The notes under the pieces: generated by a model
Told to the model about the DNA's origin: nothing
Database searches by the model: none
The model's input: the letters and a program-made list of their open reading frames with translations, nothing else
Origin: Flavobacteriia bacterium
Lineage (GTDB): Bacteria > Bacteroidota > Bacteroidia > Flavobacteriales > Flavobacteriaceae
Direction: 5' to 3'
Length of the DNA stretch: 41,736 nt
Assembly: GCA_011391075.1 (NCBI GenBank)
Contig: JAABRF010000013.1
Location: forward strand, 1-41,736
In this document: positions 7,515-16,876 of the stretch, piece after piece
Position numbering within the stretch: the stretch's first letter is position 1
How the letters are laid out: each line of letters starts with the position of its first letter
Translations under genes and position numbers: made by a program

Positions 7515-8873
7515 ATGTTTAAAAAATCAAAAATATTAATAATTATTTCTGTTGTAACGTTGGTGTTGCTTACCATATTACATGGAAAATTGATTTACAA
7601 TACCTATCAATTAAAAGAAAAATTATATTTATTAAATGCCAAATCTGAAATTACAAAAATATACAATTCAAAAGAAATAGACGATTTATTATGTGAAATT
7701 AGAAATGAGGTTTTAAAACAATCAAATCAATTAGTTGACAGTAATTATGATCAAAAAACAGTTCTTTTAAATATTAAAAAGAAATCGGATTCCATTAATT
7801 TAATTTTCAATCCAAAAATGGAATCAAAATTAAAAGAAAGGAATTTAAATTTTATTATATCCATTGATCTGACAGAATTTGAAATTTCAGACACAAGTAA
7901 AACGATTGCAAAGCTAATAGAAAAAGGAAAAGATAATCCTATTTTTATATTGGGAAGAAAAATTAAAGCCAATGAAGAAATCAAAATTAATGAAATAACT
8001 TGGCAAAAAGAACTGAAACCATTTGATCCATCACAGCATTATTTAACATTAAAAAACAGAATTGTTATAAAATTCAACAATTGGAACATGTTGATTTTCA
8101 GAGATATGTTTTTTTTATTATTCAGTTCATTTATTCTTTATGCGATTGTAATCGGATTGTTGTATTTCTCCATTTTCAATTTATATAAAAACAAACGCCT
8201 AGCCGATATCAAGACTGATTTTATAAACAACATCACTCATGAACTTAAAACGCCTTTAACAACTTTATCGATTACGACAAAAACATTAAACAAACAATTG
8301 GAGTTGGGATATATTTCGGAGCCAATAGAAACATTACAAATTATTGATAGACAAAACGAAAGGTTACAAAAATTAATCGATCAAGTGTTGCAAAATAGTT
8401 TAGGATTCAACGATTTAAAAATTTCATTGGATGATATCAACGTACAGAGCTTTCTCAAACATTTGATTAGTGATTTTAAAATAACATTAAATCCGAATCA
8501 AACTATTGATTTGACTTTTTTCTCTGATAATCAATATCTTTTGGCAGATAGATTTTTATTGACAACTGCTTTGACCAATATACTCGATAATGCAGCTAAA
8601 TTTGGAAGTACAAGAATTGATGTTAAATATGATTTCATTAAGAACAAGGGACATTATATTTCCATTTCTGATAATGGTATTGGTATAGATCAGCAAGATA
8701 TAAAATATGTTTTTGAAAAATTTTTTAGAGTAAGTGAAAACAACAAACACAATTACAAAGGATTAGGTTTGGGTTTGTACTTTGCAAAGCAAATTGTTTT
8801 GGCACATCAAGGTAATATTAAAGTTGATAGTAAAAAAGGAAAAGGAACTAATTTTACCATATTCATCCCATAA
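7515..8873 (+). CDS. Sensor histidine kinase
   Basis: A 452-residue membrane kinase. Transmembrane segments at about 7-24 and 196-222 bracket a ~170-residue periplasmic sensor region with no recognised fold. A HisKA domain follows with DFINNITHELKTPL, phospho-acceptor H242. The HATPase domain has all boxes: N (TNILDNAAKFG, N359), G1 (DNGIG, 386-390), F (FEKFF) and G2 (GLGLGL, 416-421). No HAMP domain is obvious between TM2 and HisKA. Its stop overlaps the response regulator start by one base (TAATG), so the pair is coupled. The stimulus is unknown. The codons are strongly AT-rich compared with pyrF or kbl. Confidence 0.95.
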   Translation: MFKKSKILIIISVVTLVLLTILHGKLIYNTYQLKEKLYLLNAKSEITKIYNSKEIDDLLCEIRNEVLKQSNQLVDSNYDQKTVLLNIKKKSDSINLIFNPKMESKLKERNLNFIISIDLTEFEISDTSKTIAKLIEKGKDNPIFILGRKIKANEEIKINEITWQKELKPFDPSQHYLTLKNRIVIKFNNWNMLIFRDMFFLLFSSFILYAIVIGLLYFSIFNLYKNKRLADIKTDFINNITHELKTPLTTLSITTKTLNKQLELGYISEPIETLQIIDRQNERLQKLIDQVLQNSLGFNDLKISLDDINVQSFLKHLISDFKITLNPNQTIDLTFFSDNQYLLADRFLLTTALTNILDNAAKFGSTRIDVKYDFIKNKGHYISISDNGIGIDQQDIKYVFEKFFRVSENNKHNYKGLGLGLYFAKQIVLAHQGNIKVDSKKGKGTNFTIFIP

Positions 8874-9589
8874 TGAAAGATTTCTCCTATCAAAATATTG
8901 AATTATTAATTGTCGAAGATGATTACGATTTGGGTGTTACCCTAAAGAATTATTTAGAATTAAATAAGTTCAAAGTAATATGGGAAAAAAATGGGGTTGA
9001 CGCATTAGACATAATTAAAAAACAAAATTTCGACTTGATGATTTTAGATGTCATGATGCCAAAAATGGATGGATTTACTTTAGCAGAACAAATACTGGAA
9101 GTTAAGCCGGAAAGTAGTTTTTTATTTTTAACGGCAAGGACATCAAAAGAAGACAAAATAAAAGGTTTAAAACTGGGTGCAGACGATTATATCACCAAGC
9201 CTTTTGATGTAGATGAGTTTATATTGAGAATATACAACATTATAAAAAGAACTAAAAATCAATTCGACCTACATTCAAATCTATTCAACATAAACGATTT
9301 AAAAATTGGTTCATACATTTTATACCCGTCAAAATACGAATTAAACTTTGGGCAACAAACACAAAAACTAACTGAAAAAGAAATTGTTTTATTACTTTAT
9401 TTATTTGAAAACAAAAACATCATGATTAAAAGAGAAGTTTTATTGAAACATTTATGGGGAAATGATGATTTTTTTACCGGAAGAAGTATGGATGTTTTTA
9501 TCAGTAGATTAAGAAAATATCTATCACAAGATGAAAATATAGACATTAAAAGTTATCGTGGAATAGGATTAGAATTCAATATTAAATAA
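8873..9589 (+). CDS. OmpR/PhoB-family response regulator
   Basis: A 238-residue regulator. The receiver domain (about 11-125) has the acidic pair in VEDD, phospho-acceptor D59 in MILDVMMP, T87 and K109 in TKPF. The C-terminal winged helix (about 145-238) has KLTEKEIVLLLYLFENKN, then RSMDVFISRLRKYL and a final YRGIGLEF, the OmpR DNA-binding fold. It is the cognate partner of the kinase with which it overlaps by one base. The next genes are T9SS-secreted proteins, 125 bp downstream beyond a repeat; regulation of them is possible but not shown by any visible site. Confidence 0.96.
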   Translation: MKDFSYQNIELLIVEDDYDLGVTLKNYLELNKFKVIWEKNGVDALDIIKKQNFDLMILDVMMPKMDGFTLAEQILEVKPESSFLFLTARTSKEDKIKGLKLGADDYITKPFDVDEFILRIYNIIKRTKNQFDLHSNLFNINDLKIGSYILYPSKYELNFGQQTQKLTEKEIVLLLYLFENKNIMIKREVLLKHLWGNDDFFTGRSMDVFISRLRKYLSQDENIDIKSYRGIGLEFNIK

Positions 9590-9648
9590 ATCAATTTTAA
9601 TTATACATAAAATTTTAAAAATCATTATATAATATCATCAAAAATCTA

Positions 9649-9706
9649 CCGATTCCTATCGGGACACAATAATTCAATAATTCAATAATTCAATAATTCA
9701 ATAATC
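9649..9706. repeat. Degenerate CCGAT/ATCGG palindrome followed by an 8-bp tandem array
   Basis: CCGAT (9649-9653) and ATCGG (9658-9662) form a small dyad in the context TCCTATCGGGACAC, followed at once by AATAATTC repeated four times plus seven bases (9668-9706). The array ends 8 bp before the T9SS gene start. The wording TCCTnTCGGGACAC recurs near 16943 beside another 8-bp array. Confidence 0.8.
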
Positions 9707-9714
9707 TATTAAAT

Positions 9715-11442
9715 ATGAATAAAATTTACATTTTAACTATTACTTTTTTTATTACACTTTTAACAAGTGCCCAAGTGTACTATGGTACAAATATTATGAG
9801 TGATAATGGCTCTGGAATTCTGCTATCATATAATTCAGCAAAAGATTCACAGGGAAATTTATATACTGTTGGATTATTTCAAACTTCCATCACAGTAGGA
9901 ACTACAACTGTCACCTCCAATGGAGGTAGTGCAGACGGTTTTATTAGCAAACACAATTTGAATGGAGATCCTATTTGGGTAAAAAGCATCGGAGGAAATG
10001 CAGATGATGTTATAGCTAACATCGCTATAGACTCCAATGACAATATTTACCTAACCGGTTATTTTCAAGGAGCTGGTCCAAACGCATGCGATGTCGATCC
10101 AGGGCCAGATGTTTATCCATTATCTCAATTATCAACCATTTTAAGTAGAGATTGTTTTATCATCAAATTGGATGAAAATGCTGATTTTGTTTGGGCAAAA
10201 CAAGTTAGTAATACATCTGCAGGTGCAGCCAATGAGGATTCAAGTTCCATAGAAGTTGATTCGATGGGCAATGTATATGTTGGAGGAGCTTTTCATTCTG
10301 CAGACTTCAATCCTAGTCCAACAGAAACCTTCCTATTAAACTCAGCTGACGGTGGTTACACTCAAGATGGTTTTATTTTAAAACTTGACTCAAATGGAAA
10401 TTTTGTATGGGTAAAGACTTTGAGTGATAACGGTGGACATTGTAAAGTAAACGATCTAAAAATCGACTCGGATGGAGCAATATTGGCGGGAGGAATCTTT
10501 CAAAATACTGTAGATTTAAATCCTTCAACAGTAGATACGGCCAATTTCACTTCAAATGGATCATGGGATTCATTTATATTAAAAACGGATCAAAATGGAA
10601 ATTATTTGTGGGGTAATTCTTTTGGAGGAACAGGTCTTGAATCAGTTAAAAAACTAAGCATCATTGATACTAATGTTTACATCAACGGCGGATTTTCAGG
10701 AAATGTAGATTTCAATCCGACGACTTCTCAAAACAATTTCACTTCATTGGGTACTTATGATGGTTACTTAACAAAATTTGACAACAATGGTAATTATGTA
10801 TCTACCATTACTATTGGTGGAAATGGTACTGAAATAGAAGAGATATTTCAAATTATAAAAATCCCCAATAACAATTATTTAATCAGTGGGAATTTTGAAG
10901 GACAAGCTGATTTTGATTTTTCAGGTAATACCGTTTCTAGTTCATCCAATGGTAATACAGATAATTATATAGTAGAATTAGATATTAATAACAATTATAT
11001 CACACATTATACAATTGGTGGTAATATGAAAGAATCATACCCTCTAGCACATTTAATAAATGACAAACTTTTTATAATAGGAGGGTTTAGAAGTGCAAAC
11101 ATGGATACCAATCCATTTGAAGGTACGGACACTTATTCTTCATTAAATTCTACATTTTACAACATGTATATGTCCATCGTCAGTTGGCCAACACTAGACA
11201 CACCAGCTTATGCTACGTCTGAATTAATAGTATATCCAAACCCAACATCAGATTATCTAGATATTTCATTTGGAAATCCTCTCACTGAATTTCAAATTTT
11301 TAATATTTATGGTAAGTTGATTCTTAATGGAACAATTGAAAACAATCAAATTAACGTCAGCAATATTTCAAACGGTTTGTATGTTCTGTTATTAAAAAAT
11401 AATGACTCAAACCAGTTTTTTAAATTTGAAAAAATTAACTAA
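9715..11442 (+). CDS. SBBP-like beta-propeller repeat protein with T9SS sorting domain
   Basis: A 575-residue secreted protein. Residues 1-19 are a signal peptide ending in SAQ. The body has about six repeats of the form (D)GFIxKxDxNGNFVWVKxxGG alternating with IxxDSxGNxYxxGxF, the SBBP-type propeller pattern. Recurrent DFNPS, DLNPS and DFNPT loops between blades could bind calcium; that is inference. A T9SS type A sorting domain covers about 500-575: IVYPNPTSDYLDISF, FNIYGKLI, SNGLYVLLL and a final FKFEKIN. It probably acts at the cell surface or is released. Only 18 bp precede the next T9SS gene, so the two are likely one transcript ending at the strong terminator after 13983. Confidence 0.88.
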   Translation: MNKIYILTITFFITLLTSAQVYYGTNIMSDNGSGILLSYNSAKDSQGNLYTVGLFQTSITVGTTTVTSNGGSADGFISKHNLNGDPIWVKSIGGNADDVIANIAIDSNDNIYLTGYFQGAGPNACDVDPGPDVYPLSQLSTILSRDCFIIKLDENADFVWAKQVSNTSAGAANEDSSSIEVDSMGNVYVGGAFHSADFNPSPTETFLLNSADGGYTQDGFILKLDSNGNFVWVKTLSDNGGHCKVNDLKIDSDGAILAGGIFQNTVDLNPSTVDTANFTSNGSWDSFILKTDQNGNYLWGNSFGGTGLESVKKLSIIDTNVYINGGFSGNVDFNPTTSQNNFTSLGTYDGYLTKFDNNGNYVSTITIGGNGTEIEEIFQIIKIPNNNYLISGNFEGQADFDFSGNTVSSSSNGNTDNYIVELDINNNYITHYTIGGNMKESYPLAHLINDKLFIIGGFRSANMDTNPFEGTDTYSSLNSTFYNMYMSIVSWPTLDTPAYATSELIVYPNPTSDYLDISFGNPLTEFQIFNIYGKLILNGTIENNQINVSNISNGLYVLLLKNNDSNQFFKFEKIN

Positions 11443-11460
11443 TTTTAATCTTAACTAAAA

Positions 11461-13983
11461 ATGAAAAAATTTTACTTTTTTTTCTTCTTAGGGCTGTTGA
11501 ACTTTCTACTATCCAATGCCCAAACTATTTTTAATGAAAATTTTGACTCTACACCTGTAGGTACAGGAACTGCACACAATGCTCCTACCGGTTGGACATT
11601 ATCCTATATTGGGACACATGCAAGTTCCTATGCTTATGTTAATGCATATTCCCCTGCTGCATCTGTTCCAAGCGCTCCCAATGTTTATAGGATGAATACT
11701 TATAAAACTAGTTCAAGTCCTGTAACATATGCTAAAGTGTATGCAACTACTCCATCACTGACGGGACTTTCAGGTTTAACCAATCCTCGAATCAGAGTTA
11801 CGGCTAGAGGAAGCTCTACCAGTACTACGGTTAATCCCACAATGGTGATAGGTTATATGACAAACCCTACAGACCCGACTACATTTATTGAGATTCAACA
11901 AGTATTATTACTTACTACAAACTTTGTCGAAGTGCTTGTCCCAATTCCAAATTCAATTCCCAATTTATCATTTAGAGTGGATGGAATAGCAACAAGTGTA
12001 GGAATATTTTTTGATGATTTAATTGTTGAGGAAACACCAACAAATGAATTAGACCTAGTAATTTTCAACAATATAACTGCACACAACGCAGTGGTTAAAA
12101 GCATTGAACCCTGTGAGACATTTTTTGCGACTACAGATATTTATGAATCAGGTGTAACTGATATGGTAGGTCAAGGTACAGGTACTCAAGTTTGGATAGG
12201 TAAAAGCCAAACAGATTCTGACCCAGCTACTTGGCCGGAATCTAATTGGGCTTTGGCAACCTATCTTTCCGACAACAACAGTAACGACACTTACAAATTG
12301 GATTATCCTACTCAAAGCATTGGTAATTACTATTTTGCTACAAGAGCCAGAATAAACTTCGGGCCTTTTAAATACGGTGCAATCAATGGTTTTTGGAATG
12401 GAAGTACCAATATAAATTATAGTCTAAGTGTAAATGCAGTTCTTCCAATTTTAGCAGAGGCTTCATCCCCAAATATTTGTCAAGGCGATACAACTGATTT
12501 GACTGCATCATCAGACAATCTCAATTACACCTATTCTTGGAATAATAATGCTGGAGTAGGAACTACCGTTACAGTGAATCCCAATCAAACTACAACATAC
12601 ACGGTTACAGGTACCAATACTATTACGGGTTGTACCAATACGGCAAGTGTAACTGTTGTAGTTAATGAAAAACCATCAGACCTAACATTAAGTACAAATC
12701 CTGAAACAACTTGTAGTGGCTCTATTTCTACACTAACTGCAACAGGTGGTAGTTATTTTGTTCCTATTTTCCAAGAAAGTTTTAATGGAACAACCCATTC
12801 TTTCAGTACAGTAAATAACACTTCAAACACTGGAGTTGGTTTTGAATGGATTTTAGAACCCAATGCCTATATTATAAGTGGAACACCTGAAATTACATAT
12901 ACTACAACTGATGGAAATGGCTTTATTTTATGTCAAGCTGGAAGTGCAGGATCAGCAACGGTTAATACTGAATTGGTTTCACCATCATTTGATTTATCTA
13001 ATGCTTTGGAAGCTAGAATGGATTACGATAAACACTTATATATTACATATTTAGGAAATGGAACTACTCAAATTTATTCATTCAATATTTTAGTTAGTAT
13101 TGATGGTGGTACAAATTGGACGAATGTATATACTTATGCCACAAGTGACGCTAGTTCAAGTCTATCCAATGCAGTATTGACTCCTGGATCAGTAAATTTG
13201 GATACTTTCGTTGGAAATAGTGATGTCAAAGTAAAATTTAAATTGTACAAGTTAGGTTCTGCAGGAAGAAATTGGGCAATAGATAATGTAAAAATTATGG
13301 CTAAAATCGCTCAACCACCTGTTTGGTCTCCTGTGACCAATTTATTTAACGACGAAGCAGCTACAATTCCTTATGATGGTTCTCCAATTTCTACAGTTTA
13401 TGCATTAGTCAATACTAACACAACTTATACTGCAACAGTTACCACGCCTTCTAATTGTAGTAATACTTCCGACGTAGTTGTTAATGTAACAGAAGTTGAA
13501 GCGCCTACAGGATCTGCTACACAATACATTTGTTCAACTTCACCATTTAACACATTATCTGATTTGAATGTTACAGTTACAGCAACCGAAGTGTGGTATG
13601 ATGCTGTTACTGCTGGAAATTTATTACCAAGCACTACAGTTATGCTTGCCGGAACTACCTATTATGTAGCTAATCAAGACTTAGGTTGCGAAAGTATTCG
13701 AGTAGCAGTAACTGTTTCTGAAGATTGTTCATTAAGTGTTGATAATCAATCCGCTCAAAACTTTAAAGTATTTCCAAATCCGACAAGTGATTTTATTACT
13801 TTGAAATCTGACGAATTAATTGATAATGTCGAAGTAATTAATTATTTAGGACAAAAGGTATTTAACTTTACACAAATGGAAGAGTTGAAATTTGACATGA
13901 GTTTTTTACCTAGTGGAACCTATTTATTAAAAGTTAGTTTTATGAATGGAAGTAAAAGTTCAGCTATTTTTATTAAAAAGTAA
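11461..13983 (+). CDS. Large secreted T9SS protein with choice-of-anchor J-like and Ig-like regions
   Basis: An 840-residue secreted protein. Residues 1-20 are a signal peptide (MKKF, hydrophobic, SNAQ). Next is TIFNENFDSTPVGTG, the usual opening of choice-of-anchor J-like beta-sandwich modules; a second similar module starts near residue 435 with FQESFNGTTHSFS. Between them ICQGDTTDLTASS with YSWNNNAG and TTTYTVTGTN forms an Ig/PKD-like adhesin module. The C-terminal ~75 residues are a T9SS sorting domain (VFPNPTSDFITL, INYLGQKVF, LPSGTYLLKV, final SAIFIKK). No enzyme motif is seen, so an adhesive or structural surface role is inferred. It is the second gene of a probable two-gene operon. 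Confidence 0.88.
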   Translation: MKKFYFFFFLGLLNFLLSNAQTIFNENFDSTPVGTGTAHNAPTGWTLSYIGTHASSYAYVNAYSPAASVPSAPNVYRMNTYKTSSSPVTYAKVYATTPSLTGLSGLTNPRIRVTARGSSTSTTVNPTMVIGYMTNPTDPTTFIEIQQVLLLTTNFVEVLVPIPNSIPNLSFRVDGIATSVGIFFDDLIVEETPTNELDLVIFNNITAHNAVVKSIEPCETFFATTDIYESGVTDMVGQGTGTQVWIGKSQTDSDPATWPESNWALATYLSDNNSNDTYKLDYPTQSIGNYYFATRARINFGPFKYGAINGFWNGSTNINYSLSVNAVLPILAEASSPNICQGDTTDLTASSDNLNYTYSWNNNAGVGTTVTVNPNQTTTYTVTGTNTITGCTNTASVTVVVNEKPSDLTLSTNPETTCSGSISTLTATGGSYFVPIFQESFNGTTHSFSTVNNTSNTGVGFEWILEPNAYIISGTPEITYTTTDGNGFILCQAGSAGSATVNTELVSPSFDLSNALEARMDYDKHLYITYLGNGTTQIYSFNILVSIDGGTNWTNVYTYATSDASSSLSNAVLTPGSVNLDTFVGNSDVKVKFKLYKLGSAGRNWAIDNVKIMAKIAQPPVWSPVTNLFNDEAATIPYDGSPISTVYALVNTNTTYTATVTTPSNCSNTSDVVVNVTEVEAPTGSATQYICSTSPFNTLSDLNVTVTATEVWYDAVTAGNLLPSTTVMLAGTTYYVANQDLGCESIRVAVTVSEDCSLSVDNQSAQNFKVFPNPTSDFITLKSDELIDNVEVINYLGQKVFNFTQMEELKFDMSFLPSGTYLLKVSFMNGSKSSAIFIKK

Positions 13984-14007
13984 AATTATTTTTGAATAAG
14001 TCCTAGA

Positions 14008-14042
14008 AACCTGCTAAATAAAAATTTAGCAGGTTTTTTTTT
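14008..14042 (+). terminator. Strong rho-independent terminator
   Basis: Perfect 12-bp arms AACCTGCTAAAT (14008-14019) and ATTTAGCAGGTT (14024-14035) with an AAAA loop, followed by a run of nine T (14034-14042). It ends the T9SS operon. Confidence 0.95.
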
Positions 14043-14067
14043 AACTTAGATTAACAATTATTTCTCA

Positions 14068-14075
14068 TACATTTG
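14068..14075 (+). promoter_or_regulatory. -7 box TACATTTG for the aminotransferase-galE operon
   Basis: TACATTTG is a perfect TAnnTTTG box. It contains the TTG at 14073 that would be the longest possible start of the aminotransferase; that codon lies upstream of the expected transcription start near 14081, so translation should begin at GTG 14097 or ATG 14112. The -33 region is weak (TTAACA). Confidence 0.6.
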
Positions 14076-14096
14076 CGTTTTAATACATGTTTGATA

Positions 14097-15227
14097 GTGA
14101 CTAAAATCCATATGGTAGACCTGCAAGGTCAATATGCCAAAATCCAAACCGAAATAGATCAAAAAATAGCTTCTATTTTACAATCTGCTGCCTTTATTAA
14201 AGGCAAAGACGTATCAGATTTTGAAGCAGAATTGGCTTCTTATTTAGGAGTCAAACACGTCATATCCTGTGCCAATGGTACAGATGCTTTGCAAATTGCC
14301 ATGATGGGTTTGGAATTACAACCCGGAGATGAAGTTATTACTGTAGATTTTACTTTTGCTGCCACTGTTGAAGTGATTGCTTTGTTAGGTTTGAAACCTG
14401 TATTGGTGGATGTATATCCCGATACCATGACTATGAATTTGGAGCAATTAAAAGCAGCTATCACGCCTCAAACCAAGGCCATTGTTCCGGTACATCTTTT
14501 CGGGCAATGCGCTGATATGGAAGGCATCGTGCAAATTGCTCAAGAAAACAACCTATTGGTTATTGAAGATAATGCACAAGCTATCGGAGCCGATTTTACT
14601 TTTAAAAACGGTAAAACCCAAAAAGCCGGAACCATTGGTCATATAGGTACCACCTCATTTTTTCCTTCCAAAAATTTGGGCTGTTACGGCGATGGTGGTG
14701 CTTTATTTACCAATGACGATGTGCTAGCAGAAAAATTAAAAAGTATTGCCAATCATGGCATGTCAACCCGATATTACTACGATCGAATCGGAATCAACTC
14801 ACGTCTCGACACTTTACAGGCAGGAATTCTGAGAATCAAATTACCGCATTTGGATACTTATGCAGCCGCTCGAAGAAAAGTAGCTGATTTTTATGATCAA
14901 GCCTTTGCAAATTGTGATCAAATCATCACGCCCAAAAGAGCCCATTTTTCCACTCATGTTTTTCACCAATATACCTTGCAATTGAAACAAGTGGATCGTT
15001 CGGCCTTGCAAAAACACTTAAACGAACGGGATATTCCCAATATGATATATTATCCGGTGCCTATTCATACACAAAAGGCTTATCAAAATTTTAAATTTGA
15101 TAGCAATCAATTGGGTGTAACCAAACAATTGTGTGAAACCGTACTATCTTTACCCATTCATACTGAAATGGAGGAAGAACAAATGAAATACATTACTAAA
15201 ACAGTTTTAGCCTTTTTTAATAAATAA
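14097..15227 (+). CDS. DegT/DnrJ/EryC1/StrS-family PLP aminotransferase
   Basis: A 376-residue sugar aminotransferase-type enzyme, active in making amino- or diaminosugars for surface polysaccharide. Family marks are MVDLQGQYAKI at the start, CANGTDALQIAMMGL, EVITVDFTFAATVE, VPVHLFGQCADME, IEDNAQAIGA and the PLP-lysine segment FFPSKNLGCYGDGGAL. I chose GTG 14097 because relatives usually begin a few residues before MVDL; ATG 14112 is the alternative. The in-frame TTG at 14073 lies inside the predicted -7 box. It is followed 4 bp later by galE, suggesting an operon for nucleotide-sugar modification. Cytoplasmic; sugar specificity unknown. Confidence 0.92.
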   Translation: MTKIHMVDLQGQYAKIQTEIDQKIASILQSAAFIKGKDVSDFEAELASYLGVKHVISCANGTDALQIAMMGLELQPGDEVITVDFTFAATVEVIALLGLKPVLVDVYPDTMTMNLEQLKAAITPQTKAIVPVHLFGQCADMEGIVQIAQENNLLVIEDNAQAIGADFTFKNGKTQKAGTIGHIGTTSFFPSKNLGCYGDGGALFTNDDVLAEKLKSIANHGMSTRYYYDRIGINSRLDTLQAGILRIKLPHLDTYAAARRKVADFYDQAFANCDQIITPKRAHFSTHVFHQYTLQLKQVDRSALQKHLNERDIPNMIYYPVPIHTQKAYQNFKFDSNQLGVTKQLCETVLSLPIHTEMEEEQMKYITKTVLAFFNK

Positions 15228-15231
15228 TAAA

Positions 15232-16266
15232 ATGAATAACGGAAACACACATCACCAACCTCAAATATTAGTAACCGGAGGATTGGGTTTTATAGGCTCA
15301 CATACTGTTGTTGAATTGCAAAATGAAGGATACGAAGTGTTCATCATCGACAATCTATCCAATTCAAACCTCGATGTTTTAAAGGGAATTTATAACATTA
15401 CCGGTATCAAACCGAAATTCTTTCAATTTGATCTTTTGGACAAAGAAAAAACACATCAATTTTTCAACCAACACCGCATCAATGGCGTAATCCATTTTGC
15501 TGCTTCCAAAGCGGTAGGAGAAAGTGTTGAAAAACCTTTGAAATACTATGAAAACAACATAGGTTCATTGGTCAATGTGCTGCAAGGTATGTTGGATAAT
15601 AATTGCAATCATTTTATTTTCAGTTCATCCTGTACCGTATACGGTCAAGCAGACACATTACCCATTACTGAAAGTGCGCCCTTGAAACCGGCAGAATCGC
15701 CCTATGGCAATACCAAAAAAATTAGTGAAGAAATCTTGTTGGATGCTACGCGTTCTTCCGAATTGAAAGCTATTGCTTTGCGTTATTTCAATCCGATAGG
15801 TGCACATCCTTCGGCAGAAATTGGAGAATTGCCTTTGGGTGTTCCCAATAATCTGATTCCTTATGTGACTCAAACGGCTGCCGGCATCAGAACCCAACTC
15901 TCTGTTTTTGGAAATGATTATCCTACACCCGATGGAACTGCCATTCGCGACTATATTCACGTGGTTGATTTGGCTAAAGCGCATATAGCTGCCCTGAAAA
16001 GACTCCTCAATCATGAAAACAAATCCCAATTGGAAATATTCAATGTGGGAACCGGCATGGGGAGTTCGGTATTGGAAGTGATTCAGGCTTTTGAAAAAGC
16101 AACTCATATGAAACTCAATTATCAATTGGTAGGACGTCGCGCCGGTGATATCACGGCTGCCTATGCAGATACCTCATTGGTACATAAAGAATTGGGTTGG
16201 AAAACCGAAAAATCATTGGAAGATGCACTTCTTGATGCTTGGAATTGGCAATTGAAACAAAAATAA
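15232..16266 (+). CDS. galE: UDP-glucose 4-epimerase
   Basis: A 344-residue extended SDR enzyme interconverting UDP-glucose and UDP-galactose. The NAD-binding GGLGFIG (16-22) sits in a Rossmann fold, SSSCTVYG supplies the catalytic Ser and Y158-x-x-x-K162 (YGNTK) the catalytic dyad; RYFNPIGAHPS and DYIHVVDLA are GalE signatures. Length fits. The first residues (MNNGNTHHQP) extend about eight beyond the usual start. The gene follows the aminotransferase after 4 bp and precedes a 31-codon ORF after 5 bp. Some relatives act on UDP-GlcNAc, and that cannot be excluded. Confidence 0.95.
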   Translation: MNNGNTHHQPQILVTGGLGFIGSHTVVELQNEGYEVFIIDNLSNSNLDVLKGIYNITGIKPKFFQFDLLDKEKTHQFFNQHRINGVIHFAASKAVGESVEKPLKYYENNIGSLVNVLQGMLDNNCNHFIFSSSCTVYGQADTLPITESAPLKPAESPYGNTKKISEEILLDATRSSELKAIALRYFNPIGAHPSAEIGELPLGVPNNLIPYVTQTAAGIRTQLSVFGNDYPTPDGTAIRDYIHVVDLAKAHIAALKRLLNHENKSQLEIFNVGTGMGSSVLEVIQAFEKATHMKLNYQLVGRRAGDITAAYADTSLVHKELGWKTEKSLEDALLDAWNWQLKQK

Positions 16267-16271
16267 GGTAT

Positions 16272-16367
16272 ATGAGTAAATACTGTAAGAAATCATGCAA
16301 CAAAGAATGCTTGAAAACCTGTACCAAACTCATTAAGAAAATGGATAAAAAGAAGAAAAAAAACTAA
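16272..16367 (+). CDS. Candidate 31-residue Cys/Lys-rich peptide
   Basis: A short ORF (ATG 16272, TAA 16365-16367) begins 5 bp after galE, preceded by AAGG close to the ATG. It encodes 31 residues with four cysteines at 5, 9, 13 and 17 (CKKSCNKECLKTC), followed by a lysine-rich tail; 13 of 31 residues are Lys. The C-x3-C-x3-C-x3-C spacing puts the thiols along one face of a helix, as in metal-binding Cys stripes; this is inference. It has no signal peptide. It converges on folA, whose stop is 9 bp away. I do not recognise the family. Tight coupling to galE supports translation, but a chance ORF remains possible. Confidence 0.5.
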   Translation: MSKYCKKSCNKECLKTCTKLIKKMDKKKKKN

Positions 16368-16376
16368 TCTTCATTC

Positions 16377-16871
16377 TCATTTTATTCCAATCCTTTCATA
16401 AGTAACAAAACTAAAATCGTAGGCATGTTTCTCATCTTTCGAATGAAACATGCGTGAAGTTTCTCTCCAAATTTTAAAATCTATTTCTGGGAAAAACACA
16501 TCGGCTTTAAAGGTATGGTGCACAATGGTTAAATCTAATTTGTCAGCATAAGCCATGGCTTCTTCATAAATAATGCCTCCTCCAATAACAAATGGATTGG
16601 AGTCGGTTCGTTTGGCTATTTGCAGCGCTTTTTTTAATGAATCAACTACAACCACACAACTACATTCGTAATTTTTACTGCGAGTAATGACGATATTCGT
16701 GCGTTTGGGTAAGGCTTTTTTACCCATAGATTCAAAAGTTTTTCGTCCCATAATCACATGATGTCCCGTGGTGACTTCCTTAAATCGTTTGAAATCATCA
16801 GGTAAATGCCATAGGAGTTGGTTGTCCTTCCCCAAGGCTAAGTTTTCTGATATGGCGGCTATGATGGTCAA
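16377..16871 (-). CDS. folA: Dihydrofolate reductase
   Basis: A 164-residue enzyme reducing dihydrofolate to tetrahydrofolate with NADPH. Signatures are IAAISENLALGKDNQLLWHLPDDFKRFK, with the acidic catalytic residue in LPDD, then VIMGRKTFESMG for cofactor binding, RTNIVITRS and the second glycine motif VIGGGIIYEEAM, ending in the usual FVTYER region. Cytoplasmic, normal length. It is preceded on its 5' side by a GAAATTA tandem array and followed by the small Cys/Lys peptide gene on the opposite strand. No promoter box is clear. Confidence 0.97.
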   Translation of the reverse strand: MTIIAAISENLALGKDNQLLWHLPDDFKRFKEVTTGHHVIMGRKTFESMGKKALPKRTNIVITRSKNYECSCVVVVDSLKKALQIAKRTDSNPFVIGGGIIYEEAMAYADKLDLTIVHHTFKADVFFPEIDFKIWRETSRMFHSKDEKHAYDFSFVTYERIGIK

Positions 16872-16876
16872 GAGAA

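Noticed and set aside
14073-14096. TTG start for the aminotransferase
   Set aside because: The codon is part of the TACATTTG -7 box and would lie upstream of the transcript.
15658-16125. 155-codon minus-strand ORF within galE
   Set aside because: It is fully antisense to conserved GalE coding sequence and shows no domain or upstream signals.
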